Positions 33,862-44,374 of a stretch of 64,000 nucleotides of DNA are shown piece after piece. The stretch is from an uncultured Lachnospiraceae bacterium (GTDB taxonomy: Bacteria > Bacillota > Clostridia > Lachnospirales > Lachnospiraceae): positions 1-64,000 of the forward strand of contig CAKRYY010000006.1 in NCBI GenBank assembly GCA_934432885.1, written 5' to 3'. The stretch's first letter is position 1. Each line of letters begins with the position of its first letter. Position numbers and translations under genes: made by a program. The notes below the pieces were generated by a model. That model did not search any database, had not been told where the DNA came from, and worked only from the letters and a program-made list of their open reading frames with translations.

Positions 33862-35694
33862 TTACTCTGCTTCCTTTTTTACCGAACAATAAACCCTGAT
33901 AGAACGCTCCTTTGTCAGTATCCGGCTGCCGGGCAGCGCATACATCTCCTCTGCCTCCATTTCCTGCATACCGCCATCCACAAGCGCAGTATCAAGACAT
34001 AATTTCCAAACCAGTCCCTTTTTCAGCTTAGGCAGAGCAAATTCATGCTCCTCCCAGTGCATATTATATGCCGTATAAAAATCACAATCTGTCTTTCCAT
34101 CCTTTTGTCTGGCGTATTTTCCACAATAAAGCACCCCTGCATGGCGGTTCCATGCTTCGGTATCCGGTTTCCAGGCTTCTTTTCCATGAAAAGAAATATC
34201 CGGACAGCCAACGCTTAAGTAATCCATTACCTGAAGCGCCTTCTCTCCATGAAAAACGCCATGCTCCATCCGAAAAGCAAGCAGCGCCCTGACAAACTCA
34301 TAAAAAGTCCTGTTTGTGCGCAGCAGCTTCCAATCCAGCCAGGTAGTTTCGTTATCCTGGCAATAGGGATTGTTATTTCCACCCTGTGTCTGTCCAAATT
34401 CATCTCCACTTTGCAGATACGGCGTTCCCTGAGACAGAAAAACAAGTGTCAGCGCATTGCGCATCTGCCCCAGTCTGAGCTGTCTGATGGATTTCTTTCT
34501 CGTAACCCCCTCAACGCCGCAGTTCCAGCTTGCATTGTAATCATTTCCATCGCGGTTTTCCTCGTTGTTTGCCTCATTATGCTTTTGTTCATAGGATACC
34601 AGATCCCGTAGCGTAAAGCCCTCATATCCTGCAATCGTATGAATAGACGCTGCATCTCTGCCATTATCCCGCAGCCAGAAAAGCATTGCCTCCATACTGC
34701 CCTCATCGCCCTTTAATGCGCGGCGCATATCAAAGGTAAAGGCATTTTTCCATATCGCAGCATTTTTTTCATGTACAAGCTTTTGCTGAGGATACAAATC
34801 CTGCTCAGAAAGGTCTGTAAAAATCAGCTTGCCACCCTGCAAAAAAGCATCCAGCGTCAATGCCCTGACCGGAATCTCAGTTCCAATCAGGTGAAATCCA
34901 TCTATATGGTATTCTGAAATCCAGAAGCGTAAAATATCTGGTATTTCTGAAAACATTTCACTTTTCTGAAAATAAAACTGCATCAGGACTTCGATTCCCG
35001 CGCTGTGAAGCGCTTTCACCATATCCTTAAATTCCATTACCGCATCCTTTGAAAAAGCATAGGCGCTTTTTGGCGCATAATAATAGCCGCGCTTAAAGCC
35101 CCAGTAATTGATGCGGAATTTTTCCTGCTCCTGATAAGGAACATTTTCCTTATCAGCCTCCCACTCGTCAAACTCATAGGCAGGCATAAGCTCTATCGCT
35201 GTAATTCCAAGCTCCTTTAGATATGGCAGTTTTTCCACAATTCCTGCAAAGGTTCCTTTTTTGCGCACACCAGAGGACGAATGGCGGGTAAAGCCTCTGA
35301 CATGAATTCCATAAAGCACCGTTTCATGATAAGGACGCTGCAAAGGCGCATCCCCTTCCCAATCATATTCCGGAAGAGAAAGCCGGTAGCGGAGACTGTT
35401 CTTCTCCTCGCCATAAGCCTTCATGCCATAAACCTCTTTTGCGTAAAAATCGAGCACCGGTTTTTCATCAACATAATAGCAATAGCTGTCGGCTTCCTTT
35501 GGAACCGTTTCCAGAATAACAGAATAAAGCCGCCCAAAACGACAGCTTTCCGGAACGGGAATCCTTTGCAGCTCCTTTTCCCCTGAAAAAATGCCGATTG
35601 CTACGGCTCCCTGTGTTCTTTCTATCTGAAATACAAATTGTACTCCCTGCGCTGACGCAGATACCCCCTTGGGTTCGTACTTTCCTTTTTTCAT
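33862..35694 (-). CDS. GlgX-like GH13 protein lacking the catalytic residues
   Basis: 610 aa. The layout is that of glycogen-debranching GH13 enzymes: an N-terminal beta domain, then HETVLYGIHVRGFTRH, KELGITAIELMPAYEFDE, NYWGF, and later GFTLRDLVSYEQKHNEANNE, SGDEFGQTQGGNNNPYCQDN. The active-site blocks are altered. Region I (LMQFYFQK, about 237-244) lacks the D, N and H; the nucleophile block reads DGFHLI with Ile at about 270 in place of Asp; the acid/base block reads FTDLSE; region IV reads AGYEG in place of HDG. A loop after region I is shortened. It is probably a non-catalytic carbohydrate-binding or regulatory relative. ATG at 35694 is preferred over 35736 because AAGGAAC lies upstream. 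Confidence 0.85.
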   Translation of the reverse strand: MKKGKYEPKGVSASAQGVQFVFQIERTQGAVAIGIFSGEKELQRIPVPESCRFGRLYSVILETVPKEADSYCYYVDEKPVLDFYAKEVYGMKAYGEEKNSLRYRLSLPEYDWEGDAPLQRPYHETVLYGIHVRGFTRHSSSGVRKKGTFAGIVEKLPYLKELGITAIELMPAYEFDEWEADKENVPYQEQEKFRINYWGFKRGYYYAPKSAYAFSKDAVMEFKDMVKALHSAGIEVLMQFYFQKSEMFSEIPDILRFWISEYHIDGFHLIGTEIPVRALTLDAFLQGGKLIFTDLSEQDLYPQQKLVHEKNAAIWKNAFTFDMRRALKGDEGSMEAMLFWLRDNGRDAASIHTIAGYEGFTLRDLVSYEQKHNEANNEENRDGNDYNASWNCGVEGVTRKKSIRQLRLGQMRNALTLVFLSQGTPYLQSGDEFGQTQGGNNNPYCQDNETTWLDWKLLRTNRTFYEFVRALLAFRMEHGVFHGEKALQVMDYLSVGCPDISFHGKEAWKPDTEAWNRHAGVLYCGKYARQKDGKTDCDFYTAYNMHWEEHEFALPKLKKGLVWKLCLDTALVDGGMQEMEAEEMYALPGSRILTKERSIRVYCSVKKEAE

Positions 35695-35738
35695 TGCATT
35701 ATCGTTCCTTTTTCTGTAAATAAACAATGTACACAAGT

Positions 35739-35744
35739 ATTATA
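35739..35744 (-). promoter_or_regulatory. Extended -10 box for the GlgX-like gene
   Basis: On the minus strand TGCTATAAT, an extended -10 element (TATAAT 35739-35744) 44 nt before the ATG. No good -35 box is seen at the usual distance. Confidence 0.45.
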
Positions 35745-35798
35745 GCACATTTAAAGGCTTTTGGCGATGATTTTGAGGCACAAGCTTATACTGACCAC

Positions 35799-35827
35799 TT
35801 TACTTTTTTTCATTCTTTCTGTACAAT
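35799..35827 (+). promoter_or_regulatory. Promoter of the DUF1292 gene
   Basis: TTTACT (35799-35804), 17 nt, TACAAT (35822-35827), 51 nt before the ATG at 35879. Confidence 0.55.
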
Positions 35828-35878
35828 AAAATAAACTGTTGCACATACAGATTCTGTTTATAAAGAGAGGTACTGATT

Positions 35879-36211
35879 ATGGGGAATACAAACAACGAAG
35901 ATGCTGAGGAAATGACAGTGGAACTGGAGCTGGAAGATGGAGCAAAGGTTGTCTGCGCCATTATCACAATTCTGACGGTACAGGAAAAGGATTATATCGT
36001 ACTCCTGCCACTGGATGAAAACGGCGAAAACACTGATGGTGAAGTCTGGTTCTATCATTACAGTGAGGACGAAAACGATCCTGATGCAGAACCGGAGCTG
36101 TCCTACATTGAGGATGACGAAGAATATGAAGCTGTCGCAGATGCTTTTGATGAATATCTTGATGCGCAGGAATTTGACGAGCTCGTCGAGGAAGAAGAAA
36201 ACAAGCTGTAA
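35879..36211 (+). CDS. DUF1292 domain-containing protein
   Basis: 110 aa, very acidic. The DUF1292 core is clear: MTVELELEDGAKVVCAIITILTVQEKDYIVLLPLDE, then EVWFYHYSEDEND and the EYEAVADAFDEYLDAQEFDEL tail. The family is found throughout Firmicutes, often near yrvH/yrzB-like housekeeping genes; its function is not established. AGAGAGG precedes the ATG. Its stop codon directly abuts that of the convergent helicase gene with no spacer. Confidence 0.93.
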   Translation: MGNTNNEDAEEMTVELELEDGAKVVCAIITILTVQEKDYIVLLPLDENGENTDGEVWFYHYSEDENDPDAEPELSYIEDDEEYEAVADAFDEYLDAQEFDELVEEEENKL

Positions 36212-38008
36212 TCATCCATTTACAAGAGGCTTTAAGAACCGGGACATTGTTTCCGGTTCTTCTTTTGTTCCAGTACAATAATACAGATACAGCCTTTCCT
36301 TTGCACGAGTCATTCCAACATAGAAAAGTCTGCGTTCCTCCTCTATTTCCTGCTCCGTAGCCGCTCTTTTATGCGGCAGGATTTTCTCATTCAAATCAGG
36401 CAGAATTACCGTATCAAACTCTAAGCCCTTTGCAGCATGATACGTCATAATATGTACGCCGTTTTGCTCCTGCATTTCTGTCTGTCCAGGCTTGTCCATT
36501 CTGCATTTTTCAGCTTCAAGACTGCTTTCCCATAGAGAAATATCCGCAATGCTTTTGGAAAACTCCTGTAGCTTCTCCAAAATCAAAAATGCCTCTTCTT
36601 TTTGTGCTCCTGCATACTCCTGTGTCAGATATTTTTCATAGCCCATCGCCTTGCGAAGATACATAAGCGCCGCAAAAGGCGGCATTTTCGCAACTCGGAG
36701 GCAGTCTGCCTCCAGCTTTTTTATTTCTTTTACAATATGATAATCATACAAATGATAACGGCACAGTTCAGAAAAGCATATTCTTTCCCTACAGCCTGCT
36801 CTTTCAATTCTCCGCATCGGACGATTCATTATCCTGTAAAAATTTCCTCTTTCCCTGTTGCCGGCAAAGAAACGCAGATACGCGGTAACATCCTCTGTCA
36901 CAAAATGTCCAAGCCAGCTCTTTCTCCTGCCCTCCTGCACATAGGGAATCCCCCTCTTATCAAGCGCCGCAAGAAGCGGCTTTGCGTCTGCATGCTTCCG
37001 ATATAAAATGGCGCACTCTGACAGCCGTCTCTGTTGTTTTATCTGCAAAAGCTGCTCTGTAATATGATTAAGCTGTTCGTCTCTTCCCGCAAATGCCCTG
37101 CAGCAAAAACTCTCCCGTCCACCACTTGCTTTCACCGGTATCTGTTTCTTTGCAAAGCGCTCCTTATTTTCCTGTATGACCCTGCCTGCCGCCGAAATGA
37201 TTTCCGGCGTACTTCTGTAATTTGTCTCCAGAATAATTTTTTTCGTATCTGCATATCGCTTAGGGAACGTAAGCATGCTTTCTGGTCCTGCTCCCCGGAA
37301 TCCGTAAATCGCCTGATCATCATCCCCAACCAAAAAAAGATTATTCTGCGGCTGCGCGAGCAGCTCTAAAAGGCGTTCCTGAATCGGCGCAATATCCTGA
37401 TATTCATCAACCAGAAAATATTTCAGGCGTTTCTGCCATAACTGCCGTATCTCTTTCTGCTCTGATAAAAGGCGCAGACATTCATACGCCATGTCATCAA
37501 AATCCAGTCTGCCCCTTTCCCGGCATAGCCTCCTGTATGCTTCAAAAACGGATAAAATTTCCGCCTCTTTTACTTCTTCTCCATTTTTCAGTTTTTCAAT
37601 CTGTTCCAGAAAATGTGGCGCCAGCTCCTCTAACAGACCCCTTTTACGCAAAATCTGTCTGATATAAGCTCTCTTTTCCTGTTCTGTTAAAAGTTTTTGG
37701 GAATCTGATACTTGATGTTCCTGTAGAATGTGATAATAGAATGAATGAAATGTTCCAAATCTGACCGGCAGGCTCCCCTTTGCCAGTTCAAAGAAACGCT
37801 GCTGCATCTGCAATGCGGCTGCTTTTGTAAAGGTAATTACTGCAATCTCCTGCGGCAATGCCGCCTTTGTTTCAATAAGAGTCTGAAGCCTTTTGGTAAT
37901 TACCGTTGTTTTTCCACTGCCAGGTCCCGCCAGTACAAGGGCGGGACCATCGCGGTGTAAAATTGCTTCCCTCTGAGAAGCATTATATTGCGTTTGTTTA
38001 TCCTTCAA
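36212..38008 (-). CDS. UvrD/PcrA-like ATP-dependent DNA helicase
   Basis: 598 aa, shorter than PcrA/UvrD (about 720-740). Superfamily 1 motifs are present: Q-motif YNASQREAI, Walker A GPGSGKTT (28-35), [11 protein letters not shown] (motif II), [14 protein letters not shown] (III), ETNYRS (IV), [17 protein letters not shown] (V) and [17 protein letters not shown] (VI). The missing length is in the 1B/2B accessory domains and the C-terminus. It overlaps the end of gltX by 11 nt. A 9-bp hairpin in its last codons may end transcription of the convergent DUF1292 gene. Confidence 0.95.
   Translation of the reverse strand: MKDKQTQYNASQREAILHRDGPALVLAGPGSGKTTVITKRLQTLIETKAALPQEIAVITFTKAAALQMQQRFFELAKGSLPVRFGTFHSFYYHILQEHQVSDSQKLLTEQEKRAYIRQILRKRGLLEELAPHFLEQIEKLKNGEEVKEAEILSVFEAYRRLCRERGRLDFDDMAYECLRLLSEQKEIRQLWQKRLKYFLVDEYQDIAPIQERLLELLAQPQNNLFLVGDDDQAIYGFRGAGPESMLTFPKRYADTKKIILETNYRSTPEIISAAGRVIQENKERFAKKQIPVKASGGRESFCCRAFAGRDEQLNHITEQLLQIKQQRRLSECAILYRKHADAKPLLAALDKRGIPYVQEGRRKSWLGHFVTEDVTAYLRFFAGNRERGNFYRIMNRPMRRIERAGCRERICFSELCRYHLYDYHIVKEIKKLEADCLRVAKMPPFAALMYLRKAMGYEKYLTQEYAGAQKEEAFLILEKLQEFSKSIADISLWESSLEAEKCRMDKPGQTEMQEQNGVHIMTYHAAKGLEFDTVILPDLNEKILPHKRAATEQEIEEERRLFYVGMTRAKERLYLYYCTGTKEEPETMSRFLKPLVNG
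36234..36267 (+). terminator. Terminator-like hairpin inside the helicase 3' end
   Basis: AAGAACCGG (36234-36242) pairs perfectly with CCGGTTCTT (36253-36261) and is followed by CTTTTGTT. It lies 23 nt after the DUF1292 stop on the plus strand and within the coding end of the opposing gene. Confidence 0.55.
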
Positions 38009-39449
38009 GCAAACTGATTCCTTTTTGGATTCTCTTTAAGGATTCTTCTTTTCCGAGAATTTCCATAATTTCAGTTGCGCCTGCAGGCGTCATCTGCTTA
38101 CCGGATACTGCTGTTCTGACCGGCCACATAACATAACCGTTTTTGCAGCCCTTTTTCTCCACATAGCCAAGCAGTGTCTGATAAAGCGCATCGTTGCTGT
38201 AATCCTCCTGGGCTTCAAGAACAGGAAGCAGCTCCTTCAAAACCTCTAACGAAGTTTCCTTCGTCGTTTTCATCTTTTTATGGCAATACATCTCAGGATC
38301 GTACGCAGGCAATTCTTCAAAGAAGTCTACCAGCTCTGCAATATCAGGAAAAATCTCAATTCTGGTTTTTACCATTGCAGCAATCTTTTTGAAGTCAAAG
38401 TCCTTTTTCAGAACCTCCTGAAGATATGGAAGCGCTTTTTCATAGAACGCATCAAAATCCATTGCCTTAATATATTCGCCATTCATCCAGCGCAGCTTGG
38501 TATAGTCAAACACCGCCGGAGACTTTGATAAATGATGATAGTCAAATACCTTAATCAGTTCCTCCAAAGAGAAGATTTCCTGATTATCTGTCGGGCTCCA
38601 ACCAAGCAGCGCGACAAAATTTAAAATCGCTTCTGTCAAAAATCCCTGATCAACAAGATCCTCATACGAGGAATGTCCGCAGCGCTTGGAAAGCTTGTGA
38701 TGCTCCTCATCCGTAATCAGCGGACAATGCACATAAACAGGAATTTCCCAGCCAAACGCCTCATACAGTCTGTTATATTTCGGAGACGAGGAAAGGTATT
38801 CACATCCACGTACGACATGAGTAATTCCCATCAGATGGTCGTCGATTACATTTGCAAAATTATAAGTCGGATAACCGTCTGACTTAATCAGAATCATATC
38901 ATCCAGCTCATCATTATTAACGGTAATATCCCCGTAAATTTCATCATGAAAGGAGGTCGTTCCTTCAGTCGGATTGTTCTGACGGATAACGTATGGAACG
39001 CCGGCAGCCAGCTTTTTGGCAACCTCTTCTTTTGACAATGAAAGACAATGCTTGTCATATACATTGATTTCTTTCCCATCGACCGTTCTGGTCAATGTCG
39101 CCAGTCTTTCCTTATCACAGAAGCAATAGTAGGCTTCTCCTTTGTCAATGAGCTGCTTTGCATATTTCAAATACAATCCCTGTGCCTGACGCTCACTCTG
39201 CACATAAGGTCCTACGCCCTTGTCCTTATCCGGGCCCTCATCATGAATCAATCCCGTTTTCTGCAGGGTGCGGTAAATAATATCCACTGCCCCTTCTACC
39301 AGACGCTCCTGGTCAGTGTCCTCGATTCTTAAAATAAAATCGCCGCCCTCATGCTTTGCAATCAGATACGCATACAATGCCGTACGCAGATTTCCTACAT
39401 GCATGCGTCCGGTCGGACTCGGTGCAAATCTGGTTCTTATCCTTTTCAT
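37998..39449 (-). CDS. gltX: Glutamate--tRNA ligase
   Basis: 483 aa. Class I synthetase: [21 protein letters not shown] contains the HIGH-like HVGN, and KLSKR stands for KMSKS ([12 protein letters not shown]). The C-terminal anticodon-binding helical domain is complete. It overlaps the hydrogenase-like gene by 4 nt at its start and the helicase gene by 11 nt at its end, so the three are one transcription unit. Confidence 0.98.
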   Translation of the reverse strand: MKRIRTRFAPSPTGRMHVGNLRTALYAYLIAKHEGGDFILRIEDTDQERLVEGAVDIIYRTLQKTGLIHDEGPDKDKGVGPYVQSERQAQGLYLKYAKQLIDKGEAYYCFCDKERLATLTRTVDGKEINVYDKHCLSLSKEEVAKKLAAGVPYVIRQNNPTEGTTSFHDEIYGDITVNNDELDDMILIKSDGYPTYNFANVIDDHLMGITHVVRGCEYLSSSPKYNRLYEAFGWEIPVYVHCPLITDEEHHKLSKRCGHSSYEDLVDQGFLTEAILNFVALLGWSPTDNQEIFSLEELIKVFDYHHLSKSPAVFDYTKLRWMNGEYIKAMDFDAFYEKALPYLQEVLKKDFDFKKIAAMVKTRIEIFPDIAELVDFFEELPAYDPEMYCHKKMKTTKETSLEVLKELLPVLEAQEDYSNDALYQTLLGYVEKKGCKNGYVMWPVRTAVSGKQMTPAGATEIMEILGKEESLKRIQKGISLLEG

Positions 39450-40948
39450 TTCTGTCCTTCCTCCATGTTGTCTATATTTGGCAGCTTCTGCTCTGCCGCA
39501 GCTTTAAACTTTCCTACTTCCTTTGCCGCCTGTACAACCGGAATATTTGTTCCAGCGCCTGCTACACAGCCTCCCGGACATGCCATACCTTCAATCAGGC
39601 AGCCATTTTTCTTTCCAACCTTAGCAAGCATCAGCATTTTCTTACATTCTGAAAGACTTTCTGCATGCTCAATATTGACATCCACATCCGGATAATATTC
39701 ACGGATACAATCTTCAATCGCACTTGCAACACCACCTGCAACACCATAGCCTCTGCCTGCACTGGTTGCTCCCCGCATCTCATCCATCGCCTGAATTTCA
39801 TCCAAAAGGATGCCCCTTGCTTCGAACATACCAACCAGTTCTTCAAAGGTAATAACAAAGTCAACGTCTGAGCGTACCGTTTTTCTTGAAGCCTCCAGCT
39901 TTTTGGATGCACACGGTCCTATGAATACAACGCTTGCATCCGGATGCTCTTTCTTAATTACCCGCGCTGTAGCCACCATCGGTGTAAGCTCATTGGAAAT
40001 CTTATCTATTGTCTCCGGGAAAAATTTCTTTGCAAGCATAGACCAGGACGGGCAGCAGGAGGTCAGTAAGAACGGCAGGTTTCCTGTCGCAACCTCATGC
40101 ACATAATGCTCTGCTTCCGCAATCGCTCCCATATCCGCACCGATAGCAGTCTCATAAACATCTGAAAAGCCCAGCTCCTTTAAAGCGGTCTTCAGCATAT
40201 CCGGTGTTACCTTTGGTCCAAACTGTCCTACAAACGCCGGTGCAACCTGCGCAATGATTTCCCTGCCGGACTGCATTGCACGAATCAACTGAAAAATCTG
40301 GGACTTGTCCGCAATCGCGCCAAACGGGCAGTTTACCATGCACTGTCCACAGGATACGCAGAGATCATTATCAATAACCGCTCTGCCCGCCTCATCACTC
40401 TTGATTGCGCCTACGCCGCAGGCTGCTGCGCAGGGACGCACCTGATGTGAAATCGCATCATAGGGACAGATTGCCTTACATTTACCACACTTGATACATT
40501 TTTCCTGATCAATATGCGACTTGCCGTTTACCATTGAGATAGCGCCCTTTGGACATACCTCATTGCAGGGGTGCGCTACACAGCCCATACAGCGGTTGGT
40601 TACCTCATAATTATTGACCGGGCAGGCATTGCATGCCGACGGAATGACCTGCATCAAAGGCGGCTCATAATATTTTTCATCAATATTGCTTTCTTCCAGT
40701 CCCTGTGTGAGATGTACAGGAACATTTTCAGGACGCAAGCTCATACCCATTGCCAGTCTGAGCCGTTCTCTTACAATCGCTCTTTCCCGGTAAACGCTCT
40801 CCCGATAGGTTGACTCCGTATAGTCTATAATCTTATAAGGAAGAGCCTCCATGTCGTCAATCAGATTTTCTGAATGATACGCCAGGGAAGCAATCTCCTT
40901 AAAAATACGTCTTCTGACTTTTCTAACCTGTGTTTCGATTCCTCTCAT
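39446..40948 (-). CDS. [FeFe]-hydrogenase-like protein, probable group B
   Basis: 500 aa from the ATG with GGAGGAG 3 nt upstream (an earlier ATG at 40960 is possible). The N-terminal part has a CxxC/CxxxCP cluster and two 4Fe-4S ferredoxin motifs ([26 protein letters not shown]). The H-cluster domain shows TSCCPSW (P1), GPCASKKLE (P2, with Gly where catalytic enzymes have Met) and [14 protein letters not shown] (P3, lacking the GGGQP end). All four cluster cysteines are present. Such group B proteins are widespread in Clostridia; their activity is less well defined than HydA. It is coupled to gltX. Confidence 0.9.
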   Translation of the reverse strand: MRGIETQVRKVRRRIFKEIASLAYHSENLIDDMEALPYKIIDYTESTYRESVYRERAIVRERLRLAMGMSLRPENVPVHLTQGLEESNIDEKYYEPPLMQVIPSACNACPVNNYEVTNRCMGCVAHPCNEVCPKGAISMVNGKSHIDQEKCIKCGKCKAICPYDAISHQVRPCAAACGVGAIKSDEAGRAVIDNDLCVSCGQCMVNCPFGAIADKSQIFQLIRAMQSGREIIAQVAPAFVGQFGPKVTPDMLKTALKELGFSDVYETAIGADMGAIAEAEHYVHEVATGNLPFLLTSCCPSWSMLAKKFFPETIDKISNELTPMVATARVIKKEHPDASVVFIGPCASKKLEASRKTVRSDVDFVITFEELVGMFEARGILLDEIQAMDEMRGATSAGRGYGVAGGVASAIEDCIREYYPDVDVNIEHAESLSECKKMLMLAKVGKKNGCLIEGMACPGGCVAGAGTNIPVVQAAKEVGKFKAAAEQKLPNIDNMEEGQK

Positions 40949-41049
40949 AAACTCCTCCATGAAATTCCTAAGCTATCCTGTCTCTATTTTCCCATAAAGG
41001 ACGCTGGAAATCAAGGATTTTGTTATTTTTTTATCAAACTTTTTGTTTT

Positions 41050-42747
41050 TTACCGCTGACGAAGCTGAAAACGTTTTACAAGAACGTCCAGGCTCTCCGA
41101 AGAAGCGGATAATTCTTCGCTTGTTGCAGAGGTTTCCTCTGAAGCAGCAGAGTTATTCTGAATAACGGAGTTAATCTGTTCTACGCCCTTTTCCATCTCT
41201 TTCATGGACTCTGCCTGACGGTCAGACGCAACTCTTATATTTGCAACCTCCTGAATGATGCCATCCAGTTCCTGAATTACCTTATGTAATGCTTCTGCTG
41301 TATCTGATGTCGTGCTGTTTCCAACCTCGACCTCTTTCTTACAGGTCTCTAACATTTCCTTAGAAGCAACTGCGGACTGTGAGCTTTCTTCTGCAAGCTT
41401 CCGGATCTGGTCTGCAACCACTGCGAAGCCGCGTCCTGCTTCTCCCGCTCTTGCCGCCTCAATAGAAGCATTCAGTGACAGCAGGTTTGTCTGTGCTGCG
41501 ATACTCTCAATATCTGCAATTACCTTTTCAATTTCATCTGTCGTCTCAGAAATACGTGCCATTGCTGTCGTCAGCTCGTCCATCTTCTTCTGGCTGTTGC
41601 CGGCTTCTACACCGACAACCTTGGCACGGTCATGCACACGGTCTGTACTCTTGGTATTTTCGGTTACCTGCTCTGTTACCTCTGTTACAGTAGCAAGCAG
41701 TTCCTGTACAGCCGCTGCCTGATCGGAAGCGCCCTCTGCCAGTCCCTGCGCACTCTGTGCAAGCTCGGAGGAGCCTGCCGCCACCTGATCGGAGGAATCC
41801 TGAATTCCTCTTAATACCTCACTGACAGAATCCACCATGCTGTTTAAGTTTCCTAATAAGGTCTTGAATTCTCCTACATAAGCCTGCTCACATTCACTGT
41901 GCACATCAAAATCGCCATTGGAAAATTTCTCTACCAGGGCGTTCAAATCATCGACAATCAATTTCAGTGTACTGATTGTACGGCGGAAGCATTCTGATAA
42001 TGCTCCCAGCTCGTCCTCCGATTTGTACGTAACCTCGCTGTCAAACCGGCCTGTGGAAATGTGGTTTGCGGCATCCTCGAGCTCCTGAATCGGCGTTACA
42101 ATTATTTCAGCTAAAATTTTTGCCAGGCGCACCGTTACCCATATACCAAAGGCTGCCACTGCAAGGAACAGTACCAGACAGATGGCTTCAAAGCCCTGTG
42201 CAATATAATATGCCCTCTGGCTGCCTGCCTCCGTCTCTTCTACACTTGTATCCAGCAGTGCCAGCAGTGCATCCGCCGCATCTGCACTCTGGGAATCCAC
42301 ACGCACAAGGGCACCCGCTGCATCTCCGCCCTCCAGCATGCCAATTACTGTATTACATTCTGTAACAAATCCTGCCAGCTTTTCTTCAATGGCAGCAACT
42401 TGATTCTTCTCCCACTTATTCTGCTTGATAAAATCCAATCTATCCTGAGAAGCTGTAAGCTCCGACTTGGTTTCCTCAATTAAGGTAGTCCTTAAAGCAT
42501 CATCGTTCGTTCCGCATGCCTGAAACAGGCTGTTCATCGTGCTCTGCACATCTCCGCGAAGAAGAAGCTGCTCCTGCATGCTGTTGTAATACCTTTTATA
42601 AAAGGTATTCAGGCTGTGCCCGACACTGATCATTCCAACTCCTGCAAATAAAACGCTTACACAAAAAATGATGATAATCTGCCGAAATACATACGTCAAT
42701 TTCTTTTTAATCGGCTTTTTTAATAGAACACTTTTTGTCTTTCCCAT
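41050..42747 (-). CDS. Methyl-accepting chemotaxis protein
   Basis: 565 aa. Membrane segments at about 25-47 and 185-210 flank a mainly helical extracellular sensor region of about 135 residues (four-helix-bundle type). A HAMP domain follows (about 210-265), a second HAMP-like stretch ([21 protein letters not shown]), then the signalling tip with [17 protein letters not shown] and [29 protein letters not shown] in outline. It transmits ligand signals to CheA/CheW. It is monocistronic with promoter TTGCAA-17-TAAAAT (42804-42832). No other chemotaxis genes are in the window. Confidence 0.97.
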   Translation of the reverse strand: MGKTKSVLLKKPIKKKLTYVFRQIIIIFCVSVLFAGVGMISVGHSLNTFYKRYYNSMQEQLLLRGDVQSTMNSLFQACGTNDDALRTTLIEETKSELTASQDRLDFIKQNKWEKNQVAAIEEKLAGFVTECNTVIGMLEGGDAAGALVRVDSQSADAADALLALLDTSVEETEAGSQRAYYIAQGFEAICLVLFLAVAAFGIWVTVRLAKILAEIIVTPIQELEDAANHISTGRFDSEVTYKSEDELGALSECFRRTISTLKLIVDDLNALVEKFSNGDFDVHSECEQAYVGEFKTLLGNLNSMVDSVSEVLRGIQDSSDQVAAGSSELAQSAQGLAEGASDQAAAVQELLATVTEVTEQVTENTKSTDRVHDRAKVVGVEAGNSQKKMDELTTAMARISETTDEIEKVIADIESIAAQTNLLSLNASIEAARAGEAGRGFAVVADQIRKLAEESSQSAVASKEMLETCKKEVEVGNSTTSDTAEALHKVIQELDGIIQEVANIRVASDRQAESMKEMEKGVEQINSVIQNNSAASEETSATSEELSASSESLDVLVKRFQLRQR

Positions 42748-42803
42748 TGTCGTTTTCTCCTTTGCATCCTCATATTTTTATCCCTTAAAATATATTTGAG
42801 CCA

Positions 42804-42832
42804 ATTTTATCACTTTGAAATCTTCCTTGCAA
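42804..42832 (-). promoter_or_regulatory. Promoter of the chemoreceptor gene
   Basis: On the minus strand TTGCAA (42827-42832), 17 nt, TAAAAT (42804-42809), a SigA-type promoter. No convincing SigD (TAAA-N15-GCCGATAT) sequence is seen. Confidence 0.6.
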
Positions 42833-42859
42833 TAAAAAAATGCCGGATTTACATTATCG

Positions 42860-44290
42860 TTACTTTCCTTTTTCTCCAGACATACGCAGCCGGAAAATGC
42901 GGGCTGCCAGAGCCTTTCCGTCAAAGGGAAACAAAGGATACAGATAACTGGTATTTGCAACTGTCCGGTTGCAGGCAATACTGAGCACACAGAAAACCAC
43001 TGCTCCAATATATCCCCATATACCGAATAAGGCAGTTGCAAGCAGGTTGATAATCCGCATAAATTTCAGCGCATATCCAAGCTCATAGCTCGACTGCGTA
43101 TAGTTGGCAATCGCCACAAATGCCATATAAAGCATTATTTCTGAATTAAACCAGCCGCTGTTTACCGAAAATTCTCCAAGCACAAGTGCTGCCAGCACAC
43201 TGAGCGGCGTACTGAGCATATTGGGTGTATTAACAGCTGCAAGCCTAAGACCGTCAATTGCAAGTTCCAGTAAAAGGAACTGACAAATCAGTGGAATGTT
43301 TACCGTATCCTGAATCCTGATAAAAGAAAGCCCTGCTGGAATCCATTGCGGATTCTGCATCAGCAGCAGAAAAGTCGGTGTCAGAAAATACGTCAAAAAT
43401 GCAATCAGGAAACGTGAAAGCCGAAGGTAAGTTCCTGTCAGCGGTGGAAAATAATAATCATCCGCCTCATTCGCCACATCAAAAATTGTGGTCGGCGTAA
43501 TCATGGCAGATGGTGAATTATCCACCAAAATTACAATATTTCCTTCCAGAATATGCGCTGCAGCCGTATCCGGCCGTTCTGTAAACTTAAATTTGGGAAA
43601 TGGATTGTACCACTTTTGTTTGTAAAGACATTCTGCCAGACTTTCCTGATTCATAGTAAGCGCATCTGTTGAAATTTTCTGTACGCCGCCTCGAATCTTT
43701 TCCAGAAATACCGGGTCCACGCGGGACTCCATATAACAGAGCACGACATCCGTCTGCGAGCTTTTCCCAACGTTTAACATTTCCATCCGAAGCTCCGTAC
43801 TGCGGATTCTCCTGCGAATCAATGCCGTATTAAAGACGATGGTCTCTACAAAGCCATCCTTCGAGCCACGAAGTGCCTTATCCTTTTCCGGCTCTGATAC
43901 ATTTCTTGCAGGATAGGTCCTTGAATCAATCAAAATAGCTTCTGAAAATCCGTCAATCAAAAGCGCCAGAACACCTGACATTAAATTGTGTATGATTTTC
44001 TGAAAATTTCCACTACTTTCCGCCTCCACATAGGGAATATGCTTTTTTAACATTCCCTGCACATCCGTTGGCATTTCCTCATCCTTTATGCCGATTAAAT
44101 ATTGCAGAATCTTTTCCATCAGTTCGTCCTTGCAAAAGCCATCAATCAGGAAAAAGCAGGCTTCTTTTCCTCCAATGTGGATGACTCTGTAAAGAATATC
44201 GAAATTTTCATCAACGCCAAGCATCCTTTTGAAGCTCTCTATATCCTGTGAAAGCTTTCCAGTCATGACTTCCTGTTTTTGATTTTCCAA
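42860..44290 (-). CDS. GerA family spore germination protein
   Basis: 476 aa. An N-terminal soluble domain (about 1-260, with FNTALIRRRIRSTELRMEML and GNIVILVDNSPSAMITPTTIFD) is followed by four to five membrane segments, as in GerAA/SpoVAF. In spores the A-type subunits sit in the inner membrane; GerAA is part of the nutrient receptor and SpoVAF acts with the SpoVA channel. No B or C partner gene lies beside it, which favours SpoVAF or an orphan receptor subunit. The C-terminus reads LYPLFPFDGKALAARIFR. Confidence 0.93.
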   Translation of the reverse strand: MENQKQEVMTGKLSQDIESFKRMLGVDENFDILYRVIHIGGKEACFFLIDGFCKDELMEKILQYLIGIKDEEMPTDVQGMLKKHIPYVEAESSGNFQKIIHNLMSGVLALLIDGFSEAILIDSRTYPARNVSEPEKDKALRGSKDGFVETIVFNTALIRRRIRSTELRMEMLNVGKSSQTDVVLCYMESRVDPVFLEKIRGGVQKISTDALTMNQESLAECLYKQKWYNPFPKFKFTERPDTAAAHILEGNIVILVDNSPSAMITPTTIFDVANEADDYYFPPLTGTYLRLSRFLIAFLTYFLTPTFLLLMQNPQWIPAGLSFIRIQDTVNIPLICQFLLLELAIDGLRLAAVNTPNMLSTPLSVLAALVLGEFSVNSGWFNSEIMLYMAFVAIANYTQSSYELGYALKFMRIINLLATALFGIWGYIGAVVFCVLSIACNRTVANTSYLYPLFPFDGKALAARIFRLRMSGEKGK

Positions 44291-44291
44291 A

Positions 44292-44355
44292 TAAAAAACT
44301 CCCTTCCAGTCACATATCGCATTGCTTTTAATGTGTCTCTGAAAGGAAGTTTTTA
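44292..44355 (-). terminator. Terminator of the nrdD-nrdG-dut operon
   Basis: On the minus strand ACTTCCTTTCAG pairs with CTGGAAGGGAGT (three G-U pairs), with CACAT/ATGTG pairing inside, followed by TTTTTT. It lies 20 nt beyond the dut stop and just upstream of the germination gene. Confidence 0.75.
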
Positions 44356-44374
44356 TTCTTCACTCTCTTGCTTT

